Notes under the pieces: generated by a model
Told to the model about the DNA's origin: nothing
What the model saw: only the letters and a program-made list of their open reading frames with translations
Databases searched by the model: none
Source: a virus
Reading direction: 5' to 3' (one strand)
Length of the DNA stretch: 64,000 bases
IMG/VR virus record: IMGVR_UViG_3300032284_001133
Coordinates: 20,061 to 84,060 of that record
Shown: one piece after another, positions 17,011-25,914 of the stretch
Position numbering within the stretch: the first letter of the stretch is position 1
How the letters are laid out: each line of letters opens with the position of its first letter
Made by a program: the position numbers and the translations under genes

Positions 17011-17877
17011 TTAAGCGAAAAAAGTTGATGCATCAAATATCAAAGGAATTTCGATAGGTTTATCTTCAACTCCACCTGCTAGCATTGCAGGAGTTGGATT
17101 AATAGTCAATGAGCTAATAGTATTTTGCTCTCTCAATACATCTAAATGATTTTTAACTTTATCAAAAATTTCTTTATCTGAGTTCTCCATAAACTCTTTT
17201 ATAAACACAGGATCATCTGTACTTCCTTGACTAGATTCAATTTTGTATACACAATCAGTAATAATGCCAACTGCTACTCTGTTGAGTTTATCAAAAGATT
17301 CTTTAAACAGTTTTAATTTGTCTTCTTCCTTCATTTCCGAGCTATTGGCAATTTGCATGATCTTTTGTGTTTCAAAACTTTGTAAAGCACTTTCGGTCAT
17401 TTTTCTGTAATTGATTGGTTTAACAAAAACTGTAAGATCTTGATTAATAGCAACTGCATCTTCCCAAGAAACTTTTCCTGCTAGATCAGACATTACTGAT
17501 CTTAAATCAACATCATATTCGTAATCTGAATCGCCTGTATCAATAGGAACAGCCATACGTTCACCATATGTAGCTATACGTATTGCCATTAAGATAGTGT
17601 CAACATCTAAATTTGGAGCTTCCCATGCATTTTTAATATTAGGCATACAACTTTGCATAAGATCAACAATAGCCTGTCCGTTAAGTAATGCATCGGGAAT
17701 TTTAATTAAAAGTTCATCTTTAGCAGTCATTGAATATACAGGATACTCGCCTGTTTCACTTACTACTAGACTACCTTCTGGCCAAAAACGTCCTCCGCTA
17801 GGCAATTTAATATAAATTTTAGGTTGACGCATTAATCCTGCTAGTGGATTATTTTTTAATTTTGGTTGTGTAATCAC
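17011..17877 (-). CDS. 26: Baseplate hub protein gp26-like (GTG start)
   Basis: The real protein is 288 residues, starting at a GTG at 17877 with GGAG eight to eleven bases upstream. The frame stays open a further 142 codons, but those lie antisense to the tape-measure gene and have no protein-like character. The mature sequence has G-L-M-R-Q-P-K-I-Y-I-K-L-P-S-G-G near the start, then Y-P-V-Y-S-M-T-A-K-D-E-L-L and I-A-T-Y-G-E-R-M. These match the T4 baseplate (gp26-type) family common in aquatic T4-like phages. In T4 gp26 takes part in building the baseplate hub. A late promoter motif on the minus strand lies about 40 bases upstream, and the gene diverges from the tape measure across 73 bases. 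Confidence 0.75.
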   Translation of the reverse strand: MITQPKLKNNPLAGLMRQPKIYIKLPSGGRFWPEGSLVVSETGEYPVYSMTAKDELLIKIPDALLNGQAIVDLMQSCMPNIKNAWEAPNLDVDTILMAIRIATYGERMAVPIDTGDSDYEYDVDLRSVMSDLAGKVSWEDAVAINQDLTVFVKPINYRKMTESALQSFETQKIMQIANSSEMKEEDKLKLFKESFDKLNRVAVGIITDCVYKIESSQGSTDDPVFIKEFMENSDKEIFDKVKNHLDVLREQNTISSLTINPTPAMLAGGVEDKPIEIPLIFDASTFFA

Positions 17878-17917
17878 GGTTTTATCTCCAATAAATAAGT
17901 TGACAAACTTATAGATA

Positions 17918-17925
17918 TATTTATC
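17918..17925 (-). promoter_or_regulatory. T4-type late promoter motif for the gp26-like gene
   Basis: The minus strand reads GATAAATA about 41 bases before the GTG start at 17877. A TTGACA also occurs on the plus strand at 17900-17905, but no good -10 hexamer follows it at the normal distance. Confidence 0.5.
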
Positions 17926-17950
17926 TACGCATATAACCCCAGGAAAAACT

Positions 17951-20923
17951 ATGGCAGACGTAACCGGTACAATAGGTAATGAACATGTAGAACTAGATAA
18001 TGCGGCTACCGAAGCCACGTTAAGAGCATTACTGGCGGCTACCAAAGGCCTAAACCAATCTATTATCAAAATGCAACCTAAAACAGGTGGCAAAGGAGGA
18101 ATAGAAGAACTTGATAAAGCATCTGAAAAAACTGGAAAAAGTTTTGCATCTCTGGTAAAATCTGTCGGTCCTGCTGGAGTAGCATTTGATACATTAACCA
18201 AAGCGGCCAGCGGCTTAGGAGGAGTTCTTGGTTCTTTGATGGCAGGCGCTGTTAAGACTGGCGAGAATTTAATAGAGTTAGGTAAGGCGGCCGTTGAAGG
18301 CAACGCTCGAATGAGTGGTGTCTATAAGGCGTTTGAAGATCTTCCTTTTGGTATAGGTAAAGTTGCTAGCCTGTTTACCATGTTAGCAAAAATACAAGAA
18401 GCTAACCTAGATGCTTATAGACAGATGAGCAAGTCTGGTGTTAATTTTTCAGGTAGCCTAACAGATTTAAGATTAGCGGCCAGTGATGCTTATATGACCT
18501 TAGATCAGTTTACAAATTTTGTTGGAAAAAATTCTGAAGCATTAGCTATGATGGGAGAAACTGCTGATAAAGGTGCAAAGAATTTTGTTAGACTAAGTCA
18601 TTCTTTAATTGACAGTAAATTAGGTGATCAATTAATGGCTATGGGTATGACTACTGAAGAAATTAATCAAGGCATGGCCAATTATATTAAAATGTCAGGC
18701 GGTCGAACTGATAAAGAAATGCAAGATACTGCAAAATTATCAAAAGCCGCAGGTGAATATATGATGCAGTTAGATGCTCTTTCACAGATAACAGGTGAAA
18801 GCAGAGCCGCTGAAGAAGAAAAATTAAAACAAGCCACGCAAGACGCACAGTTTGAAGCAATGATGCAAGGGCTAGATGAAGAAGGCAGAAAGAAAGCTAT
18901 GGCGGCTATGGCCAATGCTTTAGCCACAGGTGGCAAAGGAGCCGCCGATGCATTAAAAGCTAAAATGTTAGGAATTCCACCTGTTACAGAAGCCGCTCAA
19001 AATTTTGTTGCATTGTATCCTAAAGCCGCATCTCATATTGAAAGAATGGGAGATGCTGTAACTGATCAAAAGAAAGGCATAGATGATGTTAATCACATAA
19101 ACGGTGAAGCCGCAGTTGCATTAGCAAAAGAAAACAAAGCCTTAGGTAAAGAAACACGAGCCGCAATAACTGCGGCAGGCGGTTCGTTAGCAAGCACTAT
19201 TACTGATGCTACTAAAACTCAAAACATGCTTAACGCTAAAGGAATTAAAACAGCCGACGACTACGATAAGATGATGAAAGACATTGCTAAGAATGAAGAA
19301 GATCGTAGAAAAAGTGAAGCAGAAGCCGCAGCCGCGGCAGAAAAATCTTTAAAAGATTTAGGCAATACTATATTATCTGCTTTAACTCCTGTGTTTAAAG
19401 CTATGGCTCCGTTGGTTACTGATATTGTAAGAAATTTTGCCAGCTGGCTTAAGAGCGTTGACATGGACAAGTTAGGTAAAGATATGGCAGGGCTTGCTAA
19501 AGCTGTTACAGAATACATGTCAAATTTATTCAGTCCAGAAGGTAGACAAAAAATTATTAATGATATCACATACTACATGAAATTAATGTTAATTGAAATT
19601 AAAAAAGCTATCATTCCTTGGTATAGTGAAGCCGATGCTGAAAAAGATAAGAAAAAATTAGATGAACAAAAATCTGCATATGATGCTCAGGCTGAACAAG
19701 TTAGACTTGCTACAGGTGCAGAGCAAAGAAAAACAGCATTAGCTTTAGACGGAGACAAAGCGGCTCAAGAAAGAGTTAAAGCTGAAAACAAAGCATCAGA
19801 AGAACGAATTAAAAATGCAAACGAACAATTAAGAGATGGTAAGATTACTAAAGAACAAGCCGAAGCTATAAGAAAACGCGAACAAGCGGACATTGATAAA
19901 AAACAAGCGGCCTTGGACATGTTAGATGCAAAGACTGGTAAACTTGATGATGCAAAACGTAAAGAATTACAAGCTCAGCAAAAGACACTTGAAGAAGGTG
20001 GAGCTGTCGCAAAAGAAAAGATGGACAAAGTCCGAGAACAAGAAATTAAAGATAAGTCAAAAGAAGGAACACTTACAGGAAAAGCAACTGGCGCTGTAGC
20101 TGGAGGTGTTACAGGAGGTGTTGCTGGTTCAGTCGGTGGAGCAACAGCAGGTGCATGGGTAGGTGGTGCAATAGGAACCTTGCTTGGACCTTTAGGAACT
20201 GTAGCCGGAGCGGCCATAGGTTCAAGTGTTGGATCTTGGCTAGGCGGCGCCGGTGGTGCATTACTCGGTGGTTACATCGGTGAAGAAGTTGGCAATGCTG
20301 TAACAGCGCCATCTGAAAAAGCGGTAAGAAAATCTATGGATGAGAAAAAGGCCTTAGAAAAACGTGCCGCAGGAGGTCCGGTTAAGAAAGGTGAGCCTTA
20401 CTGGGTGGGAGAAAGCGGCCCAGAAATTATGAAACCAGATACCGGAGGACAGATTATTCCTAACAGTATGTTACAGATGCCTGGAACTAAAGACATTAAT
20501 AGCAGTTTTGATGCTATGACTAAAGAGTTAAAATCTCAAAGTATGGGATTACCTCCTATGTCTAAAGACGCATTAAATTTTAGTTCTTTGATGCCCGATG
20601 GATTGTCAACAGCGATGAAGACCGTTGGAGCTAAAACTAGCCAACTAACTGAAGATACAAAAGAAAAAGACAAAAAATCACCAACCTTTGAAGAAATGGT
20701 TGCAGGGTTTGGTAAATCAGTACAAGAAAAAGTACTAGGAGTTACCAATAATGCAACTACTCCTCACATGACAGCAGAGCAAGGAAAAAATTTAGTATCC
20801 GAGCTACAACTGTTAAATAAACAAACAGCAGACATGTTGAAATACATTCGTGATACAGCAGATCATGCTAAAAACACAGTAGATGCAACAAAAGCTCTTA
20901 ACGGGAACATATTCGCTAGATAA
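17951..20923 (+). CDS. Tail tape measure protein (gp29 role)
   Basis: This 990-residue protein is long, Ala/Lys/Glu-rich and largely helical, as expected of the ruler that sets tail length and helps DNA cross the membrane. Residues ~560-705 form a highly charged coiled coil (K-Q-A-A-L-D-M-L-D-A-K type). Residues ~710-790 are a Gly/Ala-rich hydrophobic stretch (G-G-V-A-G-S-V-G-G-A) that may insert in membranes. Near residue 810 is A-G-G-P-V-K-K-G-E-P-Y-W-V-G-E-S-G-P-E, a motif typical of tape-measure C-termini. T4 gp29 is 590 residues and a longer ruler would imply a longer tail if the scaling holds. It is placed two bases before portal. The first 20 or so codons of the gene oppose the promoter region of gp26. 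Confidence 0.75.
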   Translation: MADVTGTIGNEHVELDNAATEATLRALLAATKGLNQSIIKMQPKTGGKGGIEELDKASEKTGKSFASLVKSVGPAGVAFDTLTKAASGLGGVLGSLMAGAVKTGENLIELGKAAVEGNARMSGVYKAFEDLPFGIGKVASLFTMLAKIQEANLDAYRQMSKSGVNFSGSLTDLRLAASDAYMTLDQFTNFVGKNSEALAMMGETADKGAKNFVRLSHSLIDSKLGDQLMAMGMTTEEINQGMANYIKMSGGRTDKEMQDTAKLSKAAGEYMMQLDALSQITGESRAAEEEKLKQATQDAQFEAMMQGLDEEGRKKAMAAMANALATGGKGAADALKAKMLGIPPVTEAAQNFVALYPKAASHIERMGDAVTDQKKGIDDVNHINGEAAVALAKENKALGKETRAAITAAGGSLASTITDATKTQNMLNAKGIKTADDYDKMMKDIAKNEEDRRKSEAEAAAAAEKSLKDLGNTILSALTPVFKAMAPLVTDIVRNFASWLKSVDMDKLGKDMAGLAKAVTEYMSNLFSPEGRQKIINDITYYMKLMLIEIKKAIIPWYSEADAEKDKKKLDEQKSAYDAQAEQVRLATGAEQRKTALALDGDKAAQERVKAENKASEERIKNANEQLRDGKITKEQAEAIRKREQADIDKKQAALDMLDAKTGKLDDAKRKELQAQQKTLEEGGAVAKEKMDKVREQEIKDKSKEGTLTGKATGAVAGGVTGGVAGSVGGATAGAWVGGAIGTLLGPLGTVAGAAIGSSVGSWLGGAGGALLGGYIGEEVGNAVTAPSEKAVRKSMDEKKALEKRAAGGPVKKGEPYWVGESGPEIMKPDTGGQIIPNSMLQMPGTKDINSSFDAMTKELKSQSMGLPPMSKDALNFSSLMPDGLSTAMKTVGAKTSQLTEDTKEKDKKSPTFEEMVAGFGKSVQEKVLGVTNNATTPHMTAEQGKNLVSELQLLNKQTADMLKYIRDTADHAKNTVDATKALNGNIFAR

Positions 20924-20925
20924 TT

Positions 20926-22656
20926 ATGAGTTGGAAAAAATACTTTACACCAGTTAACATATCTGGATCAATGAGTCCTATATCGGGCTCTACAATGCCT
21001 ACAGGTAGTAAATCAAACTACAGCTCATACCTTCCAGATGTTTATTCCGGGCATCCAAACCGACTTGAACGATACAGTCAATACGACACAATGGATACCG
21101 ATAGTGAAGTTAACGCGGCATTAGATATTCTAGCAGAATTTTGCACTCAAACAAACGACGAAAATGCTACACCTTTTGAAATTTTCTTTAAGGAACAAGC
21201 AACTAGTTCAGAAATTAAAATTATTAAAAAATATCTACAGCAGTGGACTAAATTAAACAAATTTACTAATCGAATCTTTAAGATAGTAAGAAATGCATTT
21301 AAATTTGGAGATGCATTTTTTGTTCGAGATCCAGAAACACTAGCATGGATGTATGTAGATCCTAGCAAAGTAGATAAAATTATTGTTAATGAAAGTGATG
21401 GTAAGAAACCAGAACAGTATGTTATTCGAGATTTAAACATTAATTTTCAAAATTTAACAGTAACTCAAATCAACCCAAGTAATCAAAATGCAACTCCGGG
21501 TGGTACAGCTTATGTAACAGGTGGTTCACATCAGCAAGGTATGGTTGGTGCGTATCCTCAATCAGCAGGCGGGAGATTTGGAGTTAATCAAAATCAATGG
21601 GCAATTGACGCTAAACATGTCATTCATATTAGTATGAGCGAAGGTTTAGATAATAACTTTCCTTTTGGAAATAGTCTGTTAGAATCAATTTTTAAAGTCT
21701 ACAAGCAAAAAGAATTGCTTGAAGATGCTATTATCATATATCGTGTACAACGTGCTCCTGAGCGCAGAGTATTCTATATCGACGTAGGCAATATGCCATC
21801 ACATTTAGCAATGAGCTTCGTAGAGCGTGTTAAGAATGAAGTTAATCAACGCCGTATACCATCTGTTACAGGTGGCGGTCAATCGGTTATTGATGCTTCA
21901 TATAACCCATTAAGTATCAACGAAGATTATTTCTTTCCACAGACAGCAGAAGGTAGAGGATCAAAAGTTGAGATTTTACCCGGCGGTACAAACTTAGGTG
22001 AAATTGATGACTTACGCTACTTTACTAATAAATTGTTTAGAGCTTTACGTATTCCTAGCTCTTATCTACCAACTGGTCCGGATGACGGAGGAAGCTCCTT
22101 TAATGATGGACGAGTTGGGACAGCCTATATACAAGAATTGCGATTCAACAAATACTGTGAACGACTACAAAGTTTAATGAATGAAACATTTGATTCTGAA
22201 TTTAAACAATATATGTTTAATAAAGGTATTAACTTTGATCCTAATATCTTTGATTTAAAATTTAATCCTCCGCAAAACTTTGCTTCATATCGTCAAGCAG
22301 AAATGGATACTGCTCGCGTTGGTACATTTGGTACGCTAGTGGCTGTGCCTTTTATGAGCAAACGATTTGCTATGAAACGTTTCTTAGGTATGACTGCTGA
22401 AGAAATTAGTGAAAACGAACAAATGTGGAAAGAAGAAAACGGTCTTTCTGAAAATAAACTACCTGCACTTTCTGAATTACGATCAGCTGGAATTACTTCT
22501 GGTAACATGGAAAGCGATATACAAGATCTATCACAAAGTCAACCCCCTCCTGAAGGCATGGAGGGAGGATTAGATATGGATACCAGTGGGGCTCCGGCCC
22601 CAAGTGCCGCACAAGGCGGTCCTGCAAGCGGTGCTAATCCTGCACCTCCTATGTAA
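20926..22656 (+). CDS. 20: Portal vertex protein gp20
   Basis: This 576-residue protein matches T4-type portals: Y-D-T-M-D-T-D-S-E-V-N-A-A-L-D near residue 53, K-F-T-N-R-I-F-K-I-V-R-N-A-F-K-F-G-D near residue 115, R-A-P-E-R-R-V-F-Y-I-D-V-G-N-M near residue 285 and L-R-Y-F-T-N-K-L-F-R-A-L. Twelve copies form the ring through which DNA is packaged and to which the tail attaches, and on which prohead assembly starts. The C-terminal 50 residues are Pro/Gly/Ala-rich and probably disordered. T4 gp20 is 524 residues. It leads the head gene cluster in the T4 order 20-67-21-22-23. Confidence 0.93.
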   Translation: MSWKKYFTPVNISGSMSPISGSTMPTGSKSNYSSYLPDVYSGHPNRLERYSQYDTMDTDSEVNAALDILAEFCTQTNDENATPFEIFFKEQATSSEIKIIKKYLQQWTKLNKFTNRIFKIVRNAFKFGDAFFVRDPETLAWMYVDPSKVDKIIVNESDGKKPEQYVIRDLNINFQNLTVTQINPSNQNATPGGTAYVTGGSHQQGMVGAYPQSAGGRFGVNQNQWAIDAKHVIHISMSEGLDNNFPFGNSLLESIFKVYKQKELLEDAIIIYRVQRAPERRVFYIDVGNMPSHLAMSFVERVKNEVNQRRIPSVTGGGQSVIDASYNPLSINEDYFFPQTAEGRGSKVEILPGGTNLGEIDDLRYFTNKLFRALRIPSSYLPTGPDDGGSSFNDGRVGTAYIQELRFNKYCERLQSLMNETFDSEFKQYMFNKGINFDPNIFDLKFNPPQNFASYRQAEMDTARVGTFGTLVAVPFMSKRFAMKRFLGMTAEEISENEQMWKEENGLSENKLPALSELRSAGITSGNMESDIQDLSQSQPPPEGMEGGLDMDTSGAPAPSAAQGGPASGANPAPPM

Positions 22657-22672
22657 TTTGGTAAATATAGAC

Positions 22673-22912
22673 ATGCTACTTAACGAATTCATTTATTTTA
22701 ACAAAGATTCTGAAGAGATGTCTTCTAACGATCGTTTTGACCCAACACATGACGATTCAGTTATTAATTCTAAAGACCTAAGAAAGACTAGATTAACATT
22801 AAAAATGTTAAATGATTTACGCAAAGCTGGTGATTCTAGAGAACAAGAACAAAAAGAAGATTTAGAATTAGTACAGACAATGTACAAAATCCCTGAAGAA
22901 CAGCCAGCATAA
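22673..22912 (+). CDS. Small conserved protein between portal and prohead core
   Basis: The ATG at 22673 gives 79 residues; a longer frame starts inside the portal gene and is rejected because its extra residues are just portal antiframe. The protein is charged and helical, with K-D-L-R-K-T-R-L-T-L-K-M-L-N-D-L near residues 37-52, then E-Q-E-Q-K-E-D-L-E-L-V-Q-T-M-Y. Similar short proteins follow portal in other aquatic T4-like phages as I recall. Position suggests a prohead core or portal-linked assembly role; no enzyme motif is seen. A GTAAATAT motif lies five bases before the ATG. Confidence 0.65.
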   Translation: MLLNEFIYFNKDSEEMSSNDRFDPTHDDSVINSKDLRKTRLTLKMLNDLRKAGDSREQEQKEDLELVQTMYKIPEEQPA

Positions 22913-22917
22913 TAATC

Positions 22918-23022
22918 TATCCTGATAACTTTTCAGGATAAATTCTTAAATATTATTAACAAAAGAATCAAAAAACCCAAAAATTTTTGGGTAACTGAGG
23001 TCAAAAATGCTCGTTTTTGGCC
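22918..23022 (+). other. Three consecutive hairpins before the prohead core gene
   Basis: TATCCTGA pairs with TCAGGATA (22918-22940, 7-base loop). CCCAAAAATTTTTGGG (22976-22991) is a perfect 16-base palindrome. GGTCAAAAA pairs with TTTTTGGCC (22999-23022, one G-U pair). None is followed by a clean T run. They could attenuate portal read-through or stabilise the downstream mRNA, which needs high expression. Confidence 0.5.
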
Positions 23023-23104
23023 TATTTCGCATAACTAAATCGAAATGGCTGTAAATACAGCATATGACAAGCCTTGCCGCAAAACTAATTTAAGGAGAAC
23101 CCGC

Positions 23105-24133
23105 ATGTCTAACAAGTTTGAACAACTATTAGATCTTCTTGTTAACGAAGAACATGAAAAAGCCAATGAACTATTTCATGAAATCGTTGTAGAGAAGTCT
23201 AGAAGTATCTATGAAAATTTAATTGCTGAAGAAGCAGATGAAGAAATGGAAGAAGATTCCGAAGAACAGGAAGATGAAGCCGTTGAAGAAGAAACTACAT
23301 TTGAAATCGGTGGCGATAGTGCTGACGATTTAGTAGGTGGAATTGAAGACCACGATGCTATGGATGCCGCAGGCGCTGATGATGAATTTGGCGACGAGGA
23401 AGGCGACGATGCATTTGGTGGTGACGAAATGGGTGGTGAAGAAGACCTAGAAGATAAAGTTATGGATTTAGAAGATGCTTTAGAAGAGTTAAAAGCTGAA
23501 TTTGAAGCTTTATTAGCTGGCGAAGAACACGAAGAAGAAAAAGATCCTGATATCCACGGTCATGCTTTAGACGACATCGAAGGTAAAGATGACGAAGATG
23601 ACGAAGAAGATGACGAAGAAGATGACGAAGAAGATGAAGACATGATGCCTACAGAAAGTCGTCAATTTACTCGTGAATATCGCGAAACAGTTGGAAACGA
23701 CTGGGATAAGGGTAAGCAAAAAGAACAAGGTAAAAACGTAGGTGGTGGTTCTGGTGAATCATATCCTGCACCTGTAGAAGGTAAGAGCCCTACAAGTTCT
23801 GGTAAAGGTAAGCCACAAAGTGGTGCAAACGCAAGTAACATCGCACAAGGTGGTACAGGCGTAGGTGAAATGAGTGGTACAAGTCCTAATGCAGACAAAG
23901 GTAGCCGCGGTTTAGTTGGCGGTACTAAAGGTGAATTCACTAAAGGTGTTGAAAAGAACATCTCTAGCTCATCTAAGTCTAGCATGAAAGATGGCGCAAA
24001 ACTAGAAAAACAAGGTTCTGGTTATCCTAATAATAACAAATCAGCAGGTCCAGTAGGTTCTGGAACAGGCGACAAAGCTGGTCAAACTAGCATTGGTAGC
24101 CAAAAGTCAATTGTTGACCACAAGATTGGTTAA
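23105..24133 (+). CDS. Prohead core protein, gp67-like N-terminus with acidic extension
   Basis: I place the start at 23105, where AAGGAG stands eight bases upstream; the open frame begins 20 codons earlier without such a site. This gives 342 residues. Residues 1-40 (F-E-Q-L-L-D-L-L-V-N-E-E-H-E-K-A and I-V-V-E-K-S-R-S-I-Y-E) resemble the N-terminus of T4 gp67, an 80-residue prohead core protein with an acidic tail. Here a long Asp/Glu-rich region (about 45-195) and a Gly/Ser/Lys-rich region to the end follow. Runs such as D-D-E-E-D-D-E-E-D-D-E-E-D come from short nucleotide repeats. Core proteins are cleaved by gp21 during maturation. It stands between portal and protease as in T4. Confidence 0.7.
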   Translation: MSNKFEQLLDLLVNEEHEKANELFHEIVVEKSRSIYENLIAEEADEEMEEDSEEQEDEAVEEETTFEIGGDSADDLVGGIEDHDAMDAAGADDEFGDEEGDDAFGGDEMGGEEDLEDKVMDLEDALEELKAEFEALLAGEEHEEEKDPDIHGHALDDIEGKDDEDDEEDDEEDDEEDEDMMPTESRQFTREYRETVGNDWDKGKQKEQGKNVGGGSGESYPAPVEGKSPTSSGKGKPQSGANASNIAQGGTGVGEMSGTSPNADKGSRGLVGGTKGEFTKGVEKNISSSSKSSMKDGAKLEKQGSGYPNNNKSAGPVGSGTGDKAGQTSIGSQKSIVDHKIG

Positions 24134-24145
24134 TAGGAAATCTTA

Positions 24146-24775
24146 ATGAAACATTCTTATCTAAGAGAACATCTAAGTTTTGATCAAGCTCGAGTAATAC
24201 TTGAGTCTCAAGGCGAGGATGGCAAAGACCTTTACTTAAAAGGAATTGCTATTCAAGGTGGTATTCGTAATGCAAACCAGCGGGTTTATCCAGTAGACGA
24301 AATTACCACCGCCGTAAAGACTCTAAACGATCAGATTAAAAATGGATATTCTGTTTTAGGTGAGGTTGATCATCCAGATGATTTAAAAGTAAATTTAGAC
24401 CGTGTTAGCCACATGATTACAGATATGTGGATGGACGGTCCAAATGGTTACGGGAAGATGAAAATTCTTCCTACCCCGATGGGTCAACTAGTTCGTACTA
24501 TGCTTGAGGCAGGTGTAAAACTTGGCGTCAGTTCACGCGGTAGCGGAAACGTTAACGAAATGAACGGTGAAGTAGCCGACTTTGAAATTATTACAGTAGA
24601 TATAGTTGCTCAACCTAGTGCGCCAGGAGCTTATCCTACACCAGTATATGAACATCTTATGAATAATAAAGGTGGCTATTATGCATGGAGGGTTGCGCAA
24701 GAGGTAAAAGAAGATCCGAAAGCCCAGAAGTATCTTAAGGAATCAATGCTTAAGATTATTAACGGGTTAAAATAA
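24146..24775 (+). CDS. 21: Prohead maturation protease gp21
   Basis: This 209-residue protein has the herpesvirus-type serine protease features of T4 gp21: L-Y-L-K-G-I-A-I-Q-G-G near residue 30, G-E-V-D-H-P-D-D at 72-79 with the likely catalytic His76, and L-G-V-S-S-R-G-S-G at 126-134 with the likely catalytic Ser. It sits inside the prohead, matures by self-cleavage and cuts scaffold, core and capsid proteins after Glu. Length is almost that of T4 gp21 (212). It starts 12 bases after the core protein and ends 12 bases before the scaffold. Confidence 0.93.
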   Translation: MKHSYLREHLSFDQARVILESQGEDGKDLYLKGIAIQGGIRNANQRVYPVDEITTAVKTLNDQIKNGYSVLGEVDHPDDLKVNLDRVSHMITDMWMDGPNGYGKMKILPTPMGQLVRTMLEAGVKLGVSSRGSGNVNEMNGEVADFEIITVDIVAQPSAPGAYPTPVYEHLMNNKGGYYAWRVAQEVKEDPKAQKYLKESMLKIINGLK

Positions 24776-24787
24776 GGAGAAACAGTG

Positions 24788-25894
24788 ATGTTGGACGCAT
24801 TCAAACAACTAGTAGAAAGTGGTATGATGTCAGAAGAAATTAAATCTGAAATTGAAACCGCTTTTAATACTAAGATTCAAGAAAATCGCGACCAAGTCAC
24901 CGCTGAATTAAGAGAAGAGTTTGCTCAAAAATATGCGCACGATAAGGCGCAGATTGTTGAAGGACTTGACAAACTAGTCAGCGAGCGATTGGCCGTGGAA
25001 ATGGCTGAACTTGCAGATGATAAAAAAGCTCTAGCAGAAGCTAAAGTTGCCTATCATAACAAGATGGATGCAGATGCTAAAGTAATGGAAGCATTTGTTC
25101 TAAAACAGCTAACAAAAGAAATGCACGAATTCCAAAGCGACCGTCAAAAAGTTGCAGAGAATTTTGGCAAACTAGAACAGTTCATTGTAACTGCTCTAGC
25201 AAAAGAAATCCAAGAATTTGCCGTAGACAAGCGTGATCTAGCTGAAACAAAAGTTAAGTTAGTTCGTGAAGCTAAGACTAAATTCGAAGATATCAAAGCA
25301 CGTTTCATTCAACGTAGTTCTAAGATTGTTCAAGAAGCAGTTGCTACACAGTTGAAATCAGAAATCAAGCAATTGAAAGAAGATATCGATTCAGCACGTC
25401 AGAACAGCTTTGGACGTAAAATGTTTGAAACGTTTGCACAAGAGTATAGCACAAGCTACCTAAATGAAAAGTCTGAAACAGCCAAGCTATTAAAAGCTAT
25501 TGCTAAGAAAGATCAAGAGTTAGCTGAAGCAAAATCAGCAGTTGCAGAAAAAGCTCAATTAGTTGAATCTAAAGAAAGAGAAATCCGTATTCAGAAAAAC
25601 CAAGCAGAGCGTAAGGCTGTAATGAGCGAGATGTTAGCACCACTAAGTGCTGACAAGAGAGCAATTATGCAAGACCTTTTAGAAAGTGTACAAACTCCTA
25701 AACTTGCTACTGCTTTTGAGAAATACCTACCCGCAGTTATGGAAGGCGCAACACAGAAAATTGTTAAGGCAGAACAAAAACCTGCTAAAACAATGATTAA
25801 TGAAGGCACTGAAGTTACTGGTGATCGCGAAGCTAAACCCGCGGTAGGCTTAGATAACATCTTAGACATCCGCAAGTTAGCGGGCCTAAAATAA
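24788..25894 (+). CDS. 22: Prohead scaffold protein gp22
   Basis: This 368-residue protein is almost entirely charged helix: repeated patterns like V-T-A-E-L-R-E-E-F-A-Q-K-Y and A-K-E-I-Q-E-F-A-V-D-K-R-D-L-A predict an extended coiled coil, as for the T4 scaffold core protein. Position between gp21 and gp23 is diagnostic. The start can be GTG at 24785 or ATG at 24788; ATG is chosen because AGGAG (24775-24779) then stands eight bases away. T4 gp22 is 269 residues, so the scaffold here is longer although the capsid protein is shorter. The scaffold is degraded by gp21 before packaging. Confidence 0.88.
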   Translation: MLDAFKQLVESGMMSEEIKSEIETAFNTKIQENRDQVTAELREEFAQKYAHDKAQIVEGLDKLVSERLAVEMAELADDKKALAEAKVAYHNKMDADAKVMEAFVLKQLTKEMHEFQSDRQKVAENFGKLEQFIVTALAKEIQEFAVDKRDLAETKVKLVREAKTKFEDIKARFIQRSSKIVQEAVATQLKSEIKQLKEDIDSARQNSFGRKMFETFAQEYSTSYLNEKSETAKLLKAIAKKDQELAEAKSAVAEKAQLVESKEREIRIQKNQAERKAVMSEMLAPLSADKRAIMQDLLESVQTPKLATAFEKYLPAVMEGATQKIVKAEQKPAKTMINEGTEVTGDREAKPAVGLDNILDIRKLAGLK

Positions 25895-25914
25895 TTATAT
25901 TCAAGGAGACATAA

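Noticed and set aside
17900-17928. Sigma-70 promoter for the tape-measure gene from TTGACA at 17900
   Set aside because: At 17 bases spacing the -10 position reads ATCTAC, which is poor; other AT-rich hexamers are at wrong distance.
17878-18303. N-terminal 142 codons of the gp26-like frame
   Set aside because: Antisense to the start of the tape-measure gene; Pro/Ala/Ser composition is a mirror of that gene, and the GTG at 17877 has a good ribosome-binding site.
22586-22672. Upstream extension of the 79-residue gene into portal
   Set aside because: It would overlap the portal C-terminus in another frame; the ATG at 22673 fits the intergenic spacing.
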